From assembly GCF_947250775.1 (NCBI RefSeq), contig NZ_OX366349.1, positions 992,001 to 1,056,000 on the forward strand: a DNA stretch of 64,000 nt. Reading direction: 5' to 3'. Shown one piece after another: positions 1 through 10,900 of the stretch (position 1 is the first letter of the stretch; each line of letters opens with the position of its first letter). The position numbers were made by a program, and so were the translations under genes. The DNA comes from Wolbachia endosymbiont (group A) of Rhinocyllus conicus. Its GTDB lineage: Bacteria > Pseudomonadota > Alphaproteobacteria > Rickettsiales > Anaplasmataceae. Below the pieces are notes generated by a model. It made no database searches. It had not been told where the DNA came from and saw only the letters and a program-made list of their open reading frames with translations.

Positions 1-167
1 TTTACCCTTCACTAACAACAAACTTTTTTTAAATATTTACTGCTGTTTTTTTATCAGCATTGGCATAGAGCCATAGCTTCCGAGTGAAGTCAAATCAATT
101 TTTCAATCTTTTTTACTTATTTTTTCATGAATAGGTGAAGATATTAATATATAGTGATTTTTTTATT

Positions 168-1094
168 TTAAACTTGTTGAATTTTGCCTAAAGAGAGGCC
201 TGTTATTTGCAAAATAATATCGGTAGAAATTCCTTTTTTAACTAAGTTCTTTGCAATTTTGATTCTTTCTTCTTCTCTAATTTTCTCCTCACAAATTTGT
301 ATGCTTTTAAACATAGATTTTATTAGTACATTACGTAGTTCTTGGCTCTCAATTTCTTTGTATTCTTTAATCAAATCAGGTAGCTCATTTTCCACTCTAC
401 TACCTTCATCTTCCTCTATTAGTAGATCTGTAATACTAATCGATAATGTTTCTGCTATTGCATATAATTTTTCCAGTGGAATGGCCACACGTCCTTGCTC
501 ATAGTTGCTTATTTCATCACGTGTTGTAACCATTTTCTCAGCCAAATCCTTTTGAGTATACTCTCTCACTAGCCTCCATTCTTTTATCTTCTTTCCTATT
601 TTGCAGTATATAGAACCTATTTTTTCTTCAACACATTCATCAGCAGAGAGGCCAATTGCCTGTGAAACAATATCAACAGAAATCCCTGCTTTAACCAGGC
701 CCTTTGCAATTTTTACTTTCTCTGCTTTTTTACTACTTTTCTCACCAACTCGGGTAAATTTTGCTAGCAAGTAAAACACCTTGCGCAACTCTTGATCATT
801 AATCGTTTTATATTTTCTTACTAGATTTAATATTTCCTCTTCCTCGTCTTCAAGGCGGATTTTTTCATTTGATACAGGAATAAGATCCGTAATACTAATT
901 GATAACACCTTTGCTATAGCATATAACTTTTCAATCGAAATTTTACGTATTCCTTTTTCATATTGTAGTACTATTTGATATGTTACACTGATTTTTCCCG
1001 CTAAATCTTTTTGAGTATATCCTCGCTTTAGCCTCCAGCTCCTTACTTTTTGTGCTATTTGGTACCTTATGGAAACAGTAGTATACTTTGCCAT
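168..1094 (-). CDS. Double HTH (XRE-type) transcriptional regulator
   Basis: Predicted DNA-binding regulator of 308 residues with two XRE/Cro-like helix-turn-helix units, near residues 10-65 and 170-225. Each contains a W-R-L-x(3)-Y-T-Q-K-D-L-A helix and an S-I-S-I-T-D-L end. After each HTH comes a shared module (IAK-LVK-GIS-DI--Q--GLS), so the protein looks like a tandem duplication of one HTH-plus-tail unit. The start was placed at the ATG at 1094, where similarity to XRE proteins begins; an upstream ATG at 1151 would add 19 hydrophobic residues. It is transcribed away from the Rpn-like gene. Paired-HTH regulators of this kind are common in WO accessory regions. The target is unknown; it might repress prophage or neighbouring genes (inference). 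Confidence 0.85.
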   Translation of the reverse strand: MAKYTTVSIRYQIAQKVRSWRLKRGYTQKDLAGKISVTYQIVLQYEKGIRKISIEKLYAIAKVLSISITDLIPVSNEKIRLEDEEEEILNLVRKYKTINDQELRKVFYLLAKFTRVGEKSSKKAEKVKIAKGLVKAGISVDIVSQAIGLSADECVEEKIGSIYCKIGKKIKEWRLVREYTQKDLAEKMVTTRDEISNYEQGRVAIPLEKLYAIAETLSISITDLLIEEDEGSRVENELPDLIKEYKEIESQELRNVLIKSMFKSIQICEEKIREEERIKIAKNLVKKGISTDIILQITGLSLGKIQQV

Positions 1095-1135
1095 ACAGAA
1101 ATAAATATTATATAGGTTAACATAAATCAAGATTG

Positions 1136-1164
1136 TTGAACATTTCTTCAAAATTGTGTATAAT
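1136..1164 (+). promoter_or_regulatory. Sigma-70-like promoter for the Rpn-like gene
   Basis: TTGAAC at 1136-1141 and a perfect TATAAT at 1159-1164 are separated by 17 bases, and the -10 box lies 27 bases before the ATG at 1192. The site overlaps the upstream region of the divergent regulator, so that regulator could act here; this is inferred from position only. Confidence 0.6.
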
Positions 1165-1191
1165 TATTAATGCTTTTTATCTTACTTTCTC

Positions 1192-2073
1192 ATGGCTTTT
1201 TCTAAATTTCTTGATGCACGCAACGATTATGCCTTCAAAAGAATATTTGGCACTGAGAAAAACAAAGATATTCTCATTCATTTCTTGAACGATATTTTAG
1301 GCTTTACTGGCTTAGCTGCTATTCACGATGTTGAATTCTTAGCTACCATTTTGGATCCTGAGATTGCCGCTAAAAAGCAAAGTATTGTCGATGTTCTTTG
1401 TAAAGACTCTCAAGGTTCAAGATACATTATAGAGATGCAGTTCACTAAGACCAAGGGCTTCGAAAAACGTGCTCAATATTATGCTGCCAAAGCCTACTCA
1501 AGTCAAGCTGATCAAGGTGATGATTATCATAACCTTAAAGAAATTATCTTTATTGCTGTTGCTGATTGTATCATCTTTCCAGATAAGTCTGAGTACAAAT
1601 CTAATCATGTCATTTTAGATCAAAATAGCTTCGAACATGACTTAAAGGATTTTTACTTCGTATTCATAGAACTACCTAAATTTACAAAGACAAAAGAAGA
1701 CCAACTAGAAAATATAGTAGAAAAATGGTGTTACTTTTTTCGGTATGCAGGAGAAACGAGGGAAGAGGATCTAGATAAGATAGTTGGTAGTGACGTAATA
1801 ATAAAACGAGCTTATGAAGAGATGAATAAGTTTAATTGGTCAGAAGAAGAGTTACTAGCATATGAACAAATGAAAAAACGCATAATGGATGAGGTAGCTG
1901 CTTTAGCTCAAAAATTTGATGAGGGTCTTAAAGTTGGTCAAGAAAAAGGTAGACAAGAAGAAAAAATCGAAGTTGCCAAAAACTCACTCAAGGCCGGTGT
2001 CTCTATAGATGTTATAGCTCAAATTACCGGTCTCTCTCATTCTGAAATTTCACAACTCAAAGAAAAAACATAA
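1192..2073 (+). CDS. Rpn family PD-(D/E)XK nuclease / putative transposase
   Basis: A 293-residue protein of the Rpn (recombination-promoting nuclease, formerly transposase_31-like) family, abundant in Wolbachia. The N-terminus has the typical F-L-D-A-R-N-D-Y-A-F-K-R-I-F-G signature. The nuclease core is visible as D67 (SIVDVL) followed by E81-x-Q83 (IIEMQF). Family members cut DNA without strong sequence specificity and promote RecA-independent recombination. The last 35 residues repeat the short IAK-to-GLS module found twice in the adjacent regulator. Length is normal and the frame is intact. A good promoter precedes it. Whether it still moves DNA or acts as a nuclease cannot be told from sequence. 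Confidence 0.85.
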   Translation: MAFSKFLDARNDYAFKRIFGTEKNKDILIHFLNDILGFTGLAAIHDVEFLATILDPEIAAKKQSIVDVLCKDSQGSRYIIEMQFTKTKGFEKRAQYYAAKAYSSQADQGDDYHNLKEIIFIAVADCIIFPDKSEYKSNHVILDQNSFEHDLKDFYFVFIELPKFTKTKEDQLENIVEKWCYFFRYAGETREEDLDKIVGSDVIIKRAYEEMNKFNWSEEELLAYEQMKKRIMDEVAALAQKFDEGLKVGQEKGRQEEKIEVAKNSLKAGVSIDVIAQITGLSHSEISQLKEKT

Positions 2074-2361
2074 ATACTACAACTTATTCACTTCAACATT
2101 TATGAAAATCTTTCTTAAGTTAAACATACCCCATAATTAAGAGTCTAATGAACTGTCTAAAACAGCTATAAAGATAGCACACAGAATTATATAAATTACT
2201 ATCATAACGTTACCCAAACTTCTATATCAAAGCTACTTTAGTATTAGGACCATCAAACTTGCTACTGGTTTCCCTCATTATTTTGGCTACCTTTACTTTA
2301 AATTCTATTATAAGCTTTTCACTATTTGGCATATTATATCTTCCATATTCTCACCTACTTA

Positions 2362-3462
2362 TACCAATTCCCACTATATAAAGAACAGATAGACAATAAT
2401 GGGAAAGAAGTGATACTAAAGTAGATAAAATAGAGAGGTATAAATGGCATTAAGGTCAAAACTATTAGACGAAAAAGTTGTAAATTTGGCGAAAGAAATG
2501 TTAAAAAAGGTCAGAAATAACGCATATGTTTCAAAAAAGTTACAAGCGGTGATAGCAGGAAAAGAAAGTAGTATAAGCGCTGTTGCAAGAATATGTAAAA
2601 TTTCAAGGACTGCTTTGACTGAATGGATAAAGCATCTAAAATTTGGTAGAGAAGAAAGATTATTTGCCCCGTCTCCAGCGGCGAAGAAAAAGCAAATTAA
2701 ACAAAAATCAACGTGAGCAAATTGAAATATGGGTAGAAAGAAATCCAAATATTACTATTAAGGAAGTGCAGATAAAAATCTCAGAGGAATTTGGCCTAAA
2801 CATTAGCAAATCAACAGTGCACCGTGAGATACAAAGGATGAAATTTTCTTATATAACACCGAGGCCAATGCACCATAAACAAGATAAAAACAAGCAAGAA
2901 GAGTTTAAAAAATACTTCAATAAAATAGTCAATTCCCACCCTGAAAAAGAGGTGTTTTTTTGATGAATCACGATTTGGAACTCATTCAAAAATCGGACAC
3001 GGATGGTTTAAAAAAGGAGTCAGAACGCAGGTTAAAATGAAAATTGGTAGACAAAATTTCTATATCTACAGTGCGGTAAATCCAAGAATTGGTAAGAAAA
3101 TTAGCCTACTTGCTCCATATGTAAACACTGATTGTATGAATATATTTCTGGAGCAGATGTCGAAAGATTTAGGCACGAAAAAAGCCTTTCTTGTAATGGA
3201 TTGTGCAAGTTGGCATAGATCAAAAAGTTTGAAATTTCAGGAAAACATTACCATTATATACTTGCCTCCTTATTCACCGGAACTGAATCCTGTTGAGAGG
3301 TTGTGGCAATATATCAAACACAATACTTTACGTAACAGAGTCTACGATACCATAGGCTTACTTGCAGATGTTCTGTGTAATTTTATTGTCAGTATTTCCA
3401 GCACTACTATTAAACGAGTTTGTAATGTTTCTTATTTGTTCGATTAGTAATGGAATTTGGTA
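2362..3462 (+). mobile_element. IS630-type insertion sequence, copy 1 (1101 bp)
   Basis: Ends read TACCAATTCC at 2362 and GGAATTTGGTA finishing at 3462, an imperfect terminal inverted repeat. The flanks carry a 3-bp duplication TTA (2359-2361 and 3463-3465). A second copy with the same ends lies at 35696-36795 and is one base shorter, which matches the one-base insertion seen inside this copy's transposase. Confidence 0.85.
2444..3447 (+). pseudogene. IS630-type transposase, frameshifted
   Basis: DDE transposase related to IS630/Tc1-mariner. It has an N-terminal helix-turn-helix (residues about 30-65), a second HTH-like region, then the catalytic domain with D-E-S-R-F-G, M-D-C-A-S-W-H and L-P-P-Y-S-P-E-L-N-P. 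Two frame changes are present. The first is an extra C in GTCTCC at 2675-2676; copy 2 has one C fewer, so this is decay. The second is at a run of seven T (2955-2961), which copy 2 shares, so it may be programmed. Because of the first change this copy probably makes no active enzyme. The start ATG at 2444 follows GAGAGGT. Confidence 0.85.
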
Positions 3463-3702
3463 TTACTCAAAGTATTTCCAAGCTTGGTTACTCCTACATC
3501 AGAAAGACAAGTTGATACTTTCTCCTTTTTGAATAGCTTTGAATAGAAGCATTACTTAAATAACTTTGAGGCTCTAAACTCATTTGCTTTACACCATCAA
3601 CTTCTAATGTATCATCTCCATTGTGTAATACCTGCTCTATTGATTGATTTAGCAGCCCCTTATTAAATTGAGCTATAAACTTGTCAAATCTCTTCGGACT
3701 TA

Positions 3703-4642
3703 TAGCTCTTCTCATAATAGTCAGAATAAAAAAGCAGAATCAACAGCTTGACGGAAAGACTTAAAAATAGGGATATTTTTTCTAGCTCTGTTCTTTATAG
3801 CAAACCACTGATGCTCAATTTCGTTAAAGTCTGGAGAATATGGAGGAAGATAAAGAATTTCAGCACCAACTCCTTTAGCAAGATTATCTATTTTTTTAGA
3901 TTTATGGAATGTAGCGTTATCAAGAACTACAGTTTGGCCAGACCTTAAAATTGGAGTTAAAAACTGCTCAAACCAAGCCTCGAAAACATCCTTATTGCAA
4001 TATCCTTCAAAGGTCAATGGAGCAATAATTTTCTCTTTATTTAGAGCTGCAATCATACTGACGCGCTGAGTTTTTTTACCTGATTTTAGTGAATAAAACC
4101 TCTCTCCTTTTCTGCAGTATCCGTATGGGTAGTCTTCTGTATTATCTATTCCAGATTCGTCAATATATACAAGATTTTCATGACGTTTTGTTGCTATAAC
4201 CTTTGAAAAGTGAGCTCGCTTCTCTTCATTTCTTTCTTTATATCCGTAGGTCTTTTTTTCTTGTAAATCCAATATTTTTAAGTGCACGGTGAATCGTTTG
4301 TCTACTGATATTGCCCCAGAGTTTAGCCATCTCTGACTGAGTTTTGCCACCATAGTTTTTTGCAAATTTGCTAAAAACATTCCAGTCAGTAATTTTATGG
4401 TTATATCCTACGCTTCCAGGCTTTTTTGACTGAAAATCTCCCGTTTCCTTACGCCTTTTCTGCCACTCATATAGAGTCGTTTTCCCAATTTTAAATCTCT
4501 CGGCAACAGTTGCTCTACTTTCTCCTTCATCCAATGCTTCCATTGCTTTTTTCCTTAAGTCGTAACTATACGCTGCTGGCATACAAACCCCACTACCATA
4601 AATCCATATCTTAACTTATTTGGATTATTATGAGAAGAGCTA
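3703..4642 (-). mobile_element. IS630-type insertion sequence (940 bp), second family
   Basis: Perfect inverted ends: TAGCTCTTCTCATAATA at the low end and its complement at the high end. A TA dinucleotide is duplicated at 3701-3702 and 4643-4644, the usual IS630/mariner target. It carries one transposase in two overlapping frames and has inserted into a small unrecognised gene. Confidence 0.85.
3721..4582 (-). CDS. IS630 family transposase in two overlapping frames
   Basis: The first frame (4582 to 4238, 114 residues) holds the helix-turn-helix DNA-binding part, with the motif E-R-F-K-I-G-K-T-T-L-Y-E-W. The second frame (to 3721) holds the DDE domain: Y-I-D-E-S-G-I-D, V-V-L-D-N-A-T-F-H and Y-L-P-P-Y-S-P-D-F-N-E-I-E-H, supplying the two aspartates and the final glutamate. 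The frames overlap at a run of seven A (minus strand, near 4252), where a +1 shift or transcript slippage would join them. The enzyme would cut and insert the 940-bp element. With perfect inverted ends it may still be active. A true inactivating frameshift cannot be excluded from one copy. Confidence 0.8.
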
Positions 4643-4910
4643 TAATTTACCAGCTTCTTCACCAGGACATACTTTCTCTACATACGAGTTTAAAATCCCT
4701 GAAATCTCATCAAATTTACCACTCATGATTTTTCCTGTAACTTCTTTCTGTATTTCCATAAAATCAATATCCAATCGATGCGTTGATATTTCGCTATCCC
4801 TTGCAGCTTGCTCTATTACTTTCTCAAATCCCTTTGTAATATTCAATGCATAACCCTGTGCTTCTCGTGGAGATATAGATTGATCTGTTGTAGAAATATA
4901 CTTTTTTTAT

Positions 4911-7900
4911 CTACCTCTTTCCTATACTTCTAGAAGAAGCTGTATGCTTTTCTGTTTCTAAATTATCTAGACTACTAGAGGGACGAGAGCTAGATCTTGA
5001 AGGATGCATGTCACTACTTTTGTTTTTTACCTTCTGCCCTTTGGAAGTACATTTAGATATATCTGTAGCGCTAAACTCATCACTGACTGATTTACTAGTA
5101 CGCAAACTAGTACGCGAAGATGATCGACTGAATCCAGATGTACTTCTACCCTGAGTTGAGGAAAAAGAACTTAATCTTTCTACTCTTCTACCACCATTGC
5201 CCAATCCTGCCACTGCAGAAACATTTTGCTGTGAACTACCGGAACTTTGTTTTTGTTCTGTTCTACCGGATACGCTACTCGGTAATTTGGCTATTTTACC
5301 TCCCTCACTGATACTCTGCTCTGAGAAAGCAGAAAGACCACTCTCGAAGCCAGATGATGAACTCAAACTTGAACCATAACTACTCTTACCTTTATCTACT
5401 ATTGGTACATTTTGAAAATTATTTGATACAGATTTTGAGGAAGGTTCTATTTGTTTTTCGCCAGGTTTTATAAACAATTCTTTTCCCTGTTTTTTTGATA
5501 CTATATCAATATTATGTTTAATTGATGCAGCATAATGATGACTAGGGCCTAACTTATTAAGCATTTCCTTGAAAATGTCTAAAGCCTGCTGAGATTCGTC
5601 TATTGTGTAAAGCAGTACTGCCATATTATGGCGAGCCATTATAGTACCATGATGATTATAACCTAGAACACTTTCTCTTCTGTCAAATACTTCCCCATAG
5701 GTTTCAAGAGCACCTTTGTACTCACCCTTTTCGCACAACTCTGCTGCAAGATTAAAACATTGACCTAGAAGCTTACCATTGTCTGGTATATCATGCACAA
5801 ACAAAGATAATCGACGGCTAGATTCAAACATTCTGCTACCCCTGCTATTTAACGCAGTACTAGTATCTGAATCAGTATTGAAGAATTCACTAGCGTTGAC
5901 AAAAGGTCCTAGCTCACTATCATCTTCAAAATTAACAGCCGTACTAGCAGCTCTTGGTCTAGATAATAGCGCTTGATTACTATTTGACGGTATAGTAATT
6001 TCCTTTACCTTTGAAGATGGAGTTGAAGGATACTTAAAAACATCAGACGTACTTTCATCCAGACTCTGTAATTGTAATGTTTCAGCAGCCGAACGTCGTC
6101 TACTACTTGTTGACTTAGTAGCACTGATAGATGAGAGACTACTAGAACGTCTTCTTTGTACATCAATACCCATTTTACTTAGCTCTGCTATTAGTGACAA
6201 CATTTCCGCTTGTGAAGAACCATCTAGTTGTTTCTCAACTTCTTCTTCTAAATTGTAACATAGTTGCTGTAGTGGTAAAAGATCTTTCTCATTAGGAGAT
6301 GATATGTTGTTTAGTTGTTGCAGCACAAGTAACAGGTTTTGCGATTGTTGAATAGTTATTTTGCTATCTTTTAAGTTCCTACGTAGCTGTTCTAGCATAG
6401 ATGGTAACTTTTGAGCATATAACTTATCACTACCCTTTGTTTTAAGTACAGAACCCACATATTTTAATGTTTGTAGTACATCACTTAATAGATTTTTAGA
6501 ACATTCTTTGCCTTTTTCTATTGCTTTTTCTAACTTTTCCAATTGATTTTTGTCACAATTGTTTTGTAAAATACCCCTAGCCTTTTGTTCATCATATTGT
6601 ACATAAGGATTACTCTTGTTAATGTATTCATAAGCAACAAAAATCGATACTTTTTCTTTGAGATAATTTTGTTTCAAACTCTTATCATCATGCATTACAT
6701 TTATAAAATCTTCTAAATAACTCCAATAATTATTGGATCTAACAAACTCATACCCCTTTTTAAAAAGCAATATCCCTAAGAGAAGCATTGCTTCTGGATG
6801 TTTACAACTAGCAGCTTTACTAAGCAAATCGTGAACTTTTTGTTCCTTTTTAACTTCTCTTTGATCAAGTCTACCGTTGAACAGCGCAACCGCATACGAA
6901 TATTGCGCATCAGAAAAAGATTTGCTAGATAATTGTCGAAACAGATACCCTGCAGTAACAAGATCTGTTTTATTTGATACCATATCTTTTGCCAACTCAT
7001 ATTCTACATGATCGATCATCGATTCTAATTCTTTCATTCCTTTCTCTTTTCCTACCATCTCCAGATAATCACTTGAATCAGCAAAATCCAAATTAGCTGC
7101 TCCAACACAAGCCAAGAGATTGTGCTCTGCAATCGGACCTATAAAAGGGGTATTTTTAGTACTCCGCAAGACATCAGCGAAATGCATTTTCCATGACTTT
7201 TGCGATGTATGTTGAATCACTTTGCAATAATTTCCTACATTGTATAATTCCATAATTCCAAGTATAAAACTATTCAAAGGGGAAAAAGACCTTCCTGACT
7301 TAACCATACATTCAACAGCTTCTTTGACCACTTCTTGCGGAGCACAGTTTACTCCCAACATTGTTGTAGTGATATTACCTTCCATAGCTTCCTTAAACTT
7401 TATTATCGCATATGCGTACATTCCACATTCAAATCCCTTAACTGCCGACTCACGAATCTTATTTTTAGCTCGACTCTCGTCTCCTTCTTTTAGCAGATCA
7501 AGTCCTGTAATGTAATCTTGCATGCCATCTAGATAAGGATCATCTTCGCGCGATTCATCCCTTGAATCATTTATACTAACTGATGAAATATCTAGTGAAG
7601 TACTTGATGAATTATTCAATGATGAGCGATCCATTTCTGTATTTTGACCTTCCACCGATAACATAGAAGAATCTATAAATTTATTATAATTAAACACCTT
7701 ATTTAGAAACGCTTTTCTATATCTCTCACAATGAGCATCCTCTAAGTAACTAACTTTTGGTAACCGATCATCAGATGACTTTTTTCGCAATGACTCCCGC
7801 TGCTTAGAGCGGATCTTATTTAATATTCCCCCTTGTTGCGATTTCTCCATTCTAACCCCCATAGAACTATTTCTTACATTCAGGTAGTAAAACTCTCTAC

Positions 7901-10900
7901 CCGTATTTACGCTATAACAAGGATTTCCACCTTGTACACAATTATTTTGCATAACACCTTCATTATTTTTTTCTGCCACTCTTGAACCAGCTAGATTTGA
8001 TGCAGAACAGCTCTTTTTTGATGCGGCAGAAGGTATAGATTTTCCTCCTTGACTTATAGGTACTGTACTGCTTTGTGGATCATGATCAGCAGATGATTGT
8101 CGACTTGATGAACTAATACTCTTCTCTGATCTATTGCTTAAAGTCTCTTCAACGCCTTGTGAATTTCTAACTAATGCATCATCACTATTTTCTAGTATAC
8201 TTCTTTCTAGTAAAAAACCTTTTTCCACACCAAAAAACTGTAAAACATCAACCACATTTTCATGAACTTTCTCACCCTCTAGCAATTTTTCCATGGGCTT
8301 TTTACAGATAGCAGCACAAACTGCCTTTAACTTATCTAAATTCTCATTCACAACTTTTGCTAATACTTCTCTAAAGAACCAGTTATTAGACAAATGAGAA
8401 CATGAGTTCAATAATTGGATTAATTCTAATATTGTGCCGTTTATAGATTCTCCACTATTTATCTTTTTATTTAATTCATTAAGTTTCTTTTCTTTTTCAC
8501 TCTTCTCCAGTATTGTGGTTTTTAGTGTAAATGACTCGCCTTTCATCGCTTTATCTTGATGCTTAAAAAACAGTGTCGATATTAAAGCACCTACTACAAT
8601 TGATCTTAGTCTTACTTCCCCTTTTTCCTTTCCTAGTTTCTTTAGCTCTTTCATTATTTTCTCTTTGCTAACAATGTGTTTATCCGTTATCTCTTTTTCT
8701 AGACATTCTAGTTGATACATGAGATCTTCTTTCTTCATTTCCTTCATGTCTGTCTCTATTCCTTGATCTAATAAATTTTGTACATAACCTTTGTAAAATT
8801 TTTTATCTTTCACCCATGAACTTATTATATCTGCTACTGTTTCTTTTATCATATCGTAGGCTGCAAGAAATTCTTGGTTCTTTTGAAACGCTTCCCATTT
8901 CATTAAGCGAATACAATGATAAATATCACCACCTAACATTACTAATACTGTATCTTTGTAACCTAACTTAATTGCTTTCTTTAAAAACTCTTCTACAACT
9001 GAAACTTGGTAACCAAGGATTCTTTTGTTGGTTCTAGCTTGGTTGCCATCAAGGTACTGCTCTCCATTACAAAAAACATGTGCGTTTCCATACATTTTTT
9101 CTGCAATACACAGCACTATTTCAGGAGAACATGGCTGGTTAATTACATATTGTAATAAGCCTATTAGTTTTGAATAACCAGTAAAAGTTTCACTCCATTT
9201 GTACTGCCCTTTTATACTTGTGTTTCTTTTTATATCTTTCTTCTTTTTTTGACAAATCATTTCCAATAACTGCACATTACCTTTTTGACACACAAATTCT
9301 ACAATTTCTTTACGTTTCTCTTTTGTTATTCTGTCGTTAATAAGCTCAAAGCTTAGAAATATATCTTTTACATCTATATTAGCCGCGGTACCATCAGCAA
9401 GAATATCGATTCCTTTTTTTATCTCACTCACTGCCTTAGATATTAAATCCTCTTTATCTGTAAGCTCCTTCTTTTGCTCGAGATCACGTATAATCTTTCT
9501 CGTCAATCCACTAAAAGCTAATTCATCACTACTACAACCCTCTTTTGCTTTTTTTCTAAGATGCATCTCATTTACATCTTCCATAAAATAATCACCAATA
9601 CTAGCACAACTACTTGGAATTTCTGACGTTGTAATTTGACTAGGTAATACTTTAACATCAGCAAACTTTAGAACATCGATCACATTTTCATGAATTTCCT
9701 CACCATTTAGCAATTCTTCCATTGACCCCTTACATATAGCAGCACAAACTGCCTTTAACTTATCTAAATTCTCATTCGCAACTTTTGCTAACACTTCTCT
9801 AAAGAACCAGCCATTAGCCAAATGAGAAGCTGAGTTCAATAATTGAATTAATTCTAATACTGTGTCATTTATAGATTCTTCACTATTTATCTTTTGATTT
9901 AATTCGTTAAGTTTCTTTTCTTTTCTTTTCTTTTCCCGGACTGTGGTTTTTAGTATAAATGACTCGCCTTTCATCGCTTTATCTTGATGCTTAAAAAACA
10001 GTGTCGATATTAAAGCACCTACTACAATTGATCTTAGTCTTACTTCCCCTTTTTCCTTTCCTAGTTTCTTTAGCTCTTCCATTAATTTTTCTTTGCTAAT
10101 GTAGTCTTTGTTCATTACCTTTTTTCCTAGATATTCTAGTTGATATATGAGATCTTCTTTCTTCATTTCCTTCATGTCTGTCTCTATTCCTTGATCTAAT
10201 AAATTTTGTACATAACCTTTGTAAAATTTTTTATCTTTCACCCATGAACTTATTATATCTGCTACTGTTTCTTTTATCATATCGTAGGCTGCAAGAAATT
10301 CTTGGTTCTTTTGAAACGCTTCCCATTTCATTAAGCGAATACAATGATAAATATCACCACCTAACATTACTAATACTGTATCTTTGTAACCTAATTTAAT
10401 TGCTTTCTTTAAAAACTCTTTTATAGCTGAATCTTGGTAATCAAAGTTTCCTTTCATCTTTTCAACTTGCATGCTATCAAGGTACTGCTCTCCATTACAA
10501 AAAATATGTGCGTTTCCATACATTTTTTCTGCAATACACAGCACTATTTCAGGAGAACATGGCTGGTTAATTACATATTGTAATAAGTCTATTAGTTTTG
10601 AATAACCAGTAAAAGTTCCTTTCCATCTGTGTTGCCCTTCTATATTACCGCTTCCTTTTACATCTTTCTTCTCTTTTTGACAAATCATTTCCAATAACTG
10701 CACTTTACCCTTTTGACATACAAATTCCACGAAATTCTTACGATCTGATTGTTCTATCAGATCATTAGCCACTTCAAATAATGCAAATATCCTTCTTGTA
10801 TCAAACTTTGCGTATTCTGTATTTTTAGCTAAACATAGTTCGTATGCTAGCCTAATTAGTAGTTCAGACTTATTTTGGAAAGCCAGATCTGGATGTTCTT

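Larger units (their letters stand above)
3494..4846 (-). pseudogene. Unrecognised small protein gene split by an IS630-type element
   Basis: Two minus-strand pieces, 4640-4846 and 3494-3700, flank the 940-bp element at 3703-4642. Removing the element and one TA gives a continuous frame across the junction (E-A-G-K-L-S-P-K-R-F), about 135 residues long. The open frame extends upstream to about 4890 without an ATG, so the real start may be a non-ATG codon or the piece may be the tail of a longer gene. The sequence is polar, with helix-forming stretches and no recognisable domain. The last ten residues may come from a second frame slip, since another frame stays open beyond 3494. No function is proposed. 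Confidence 0.6.

Noticed and set aside
2222..2332. Minus-strand frame of 36 codons starting ATGCCAAATAG
   Set aside because: Short, without a convincing ribosome site or recognisable motif; could be a remnant of a gene hit by the neighbouring IS.
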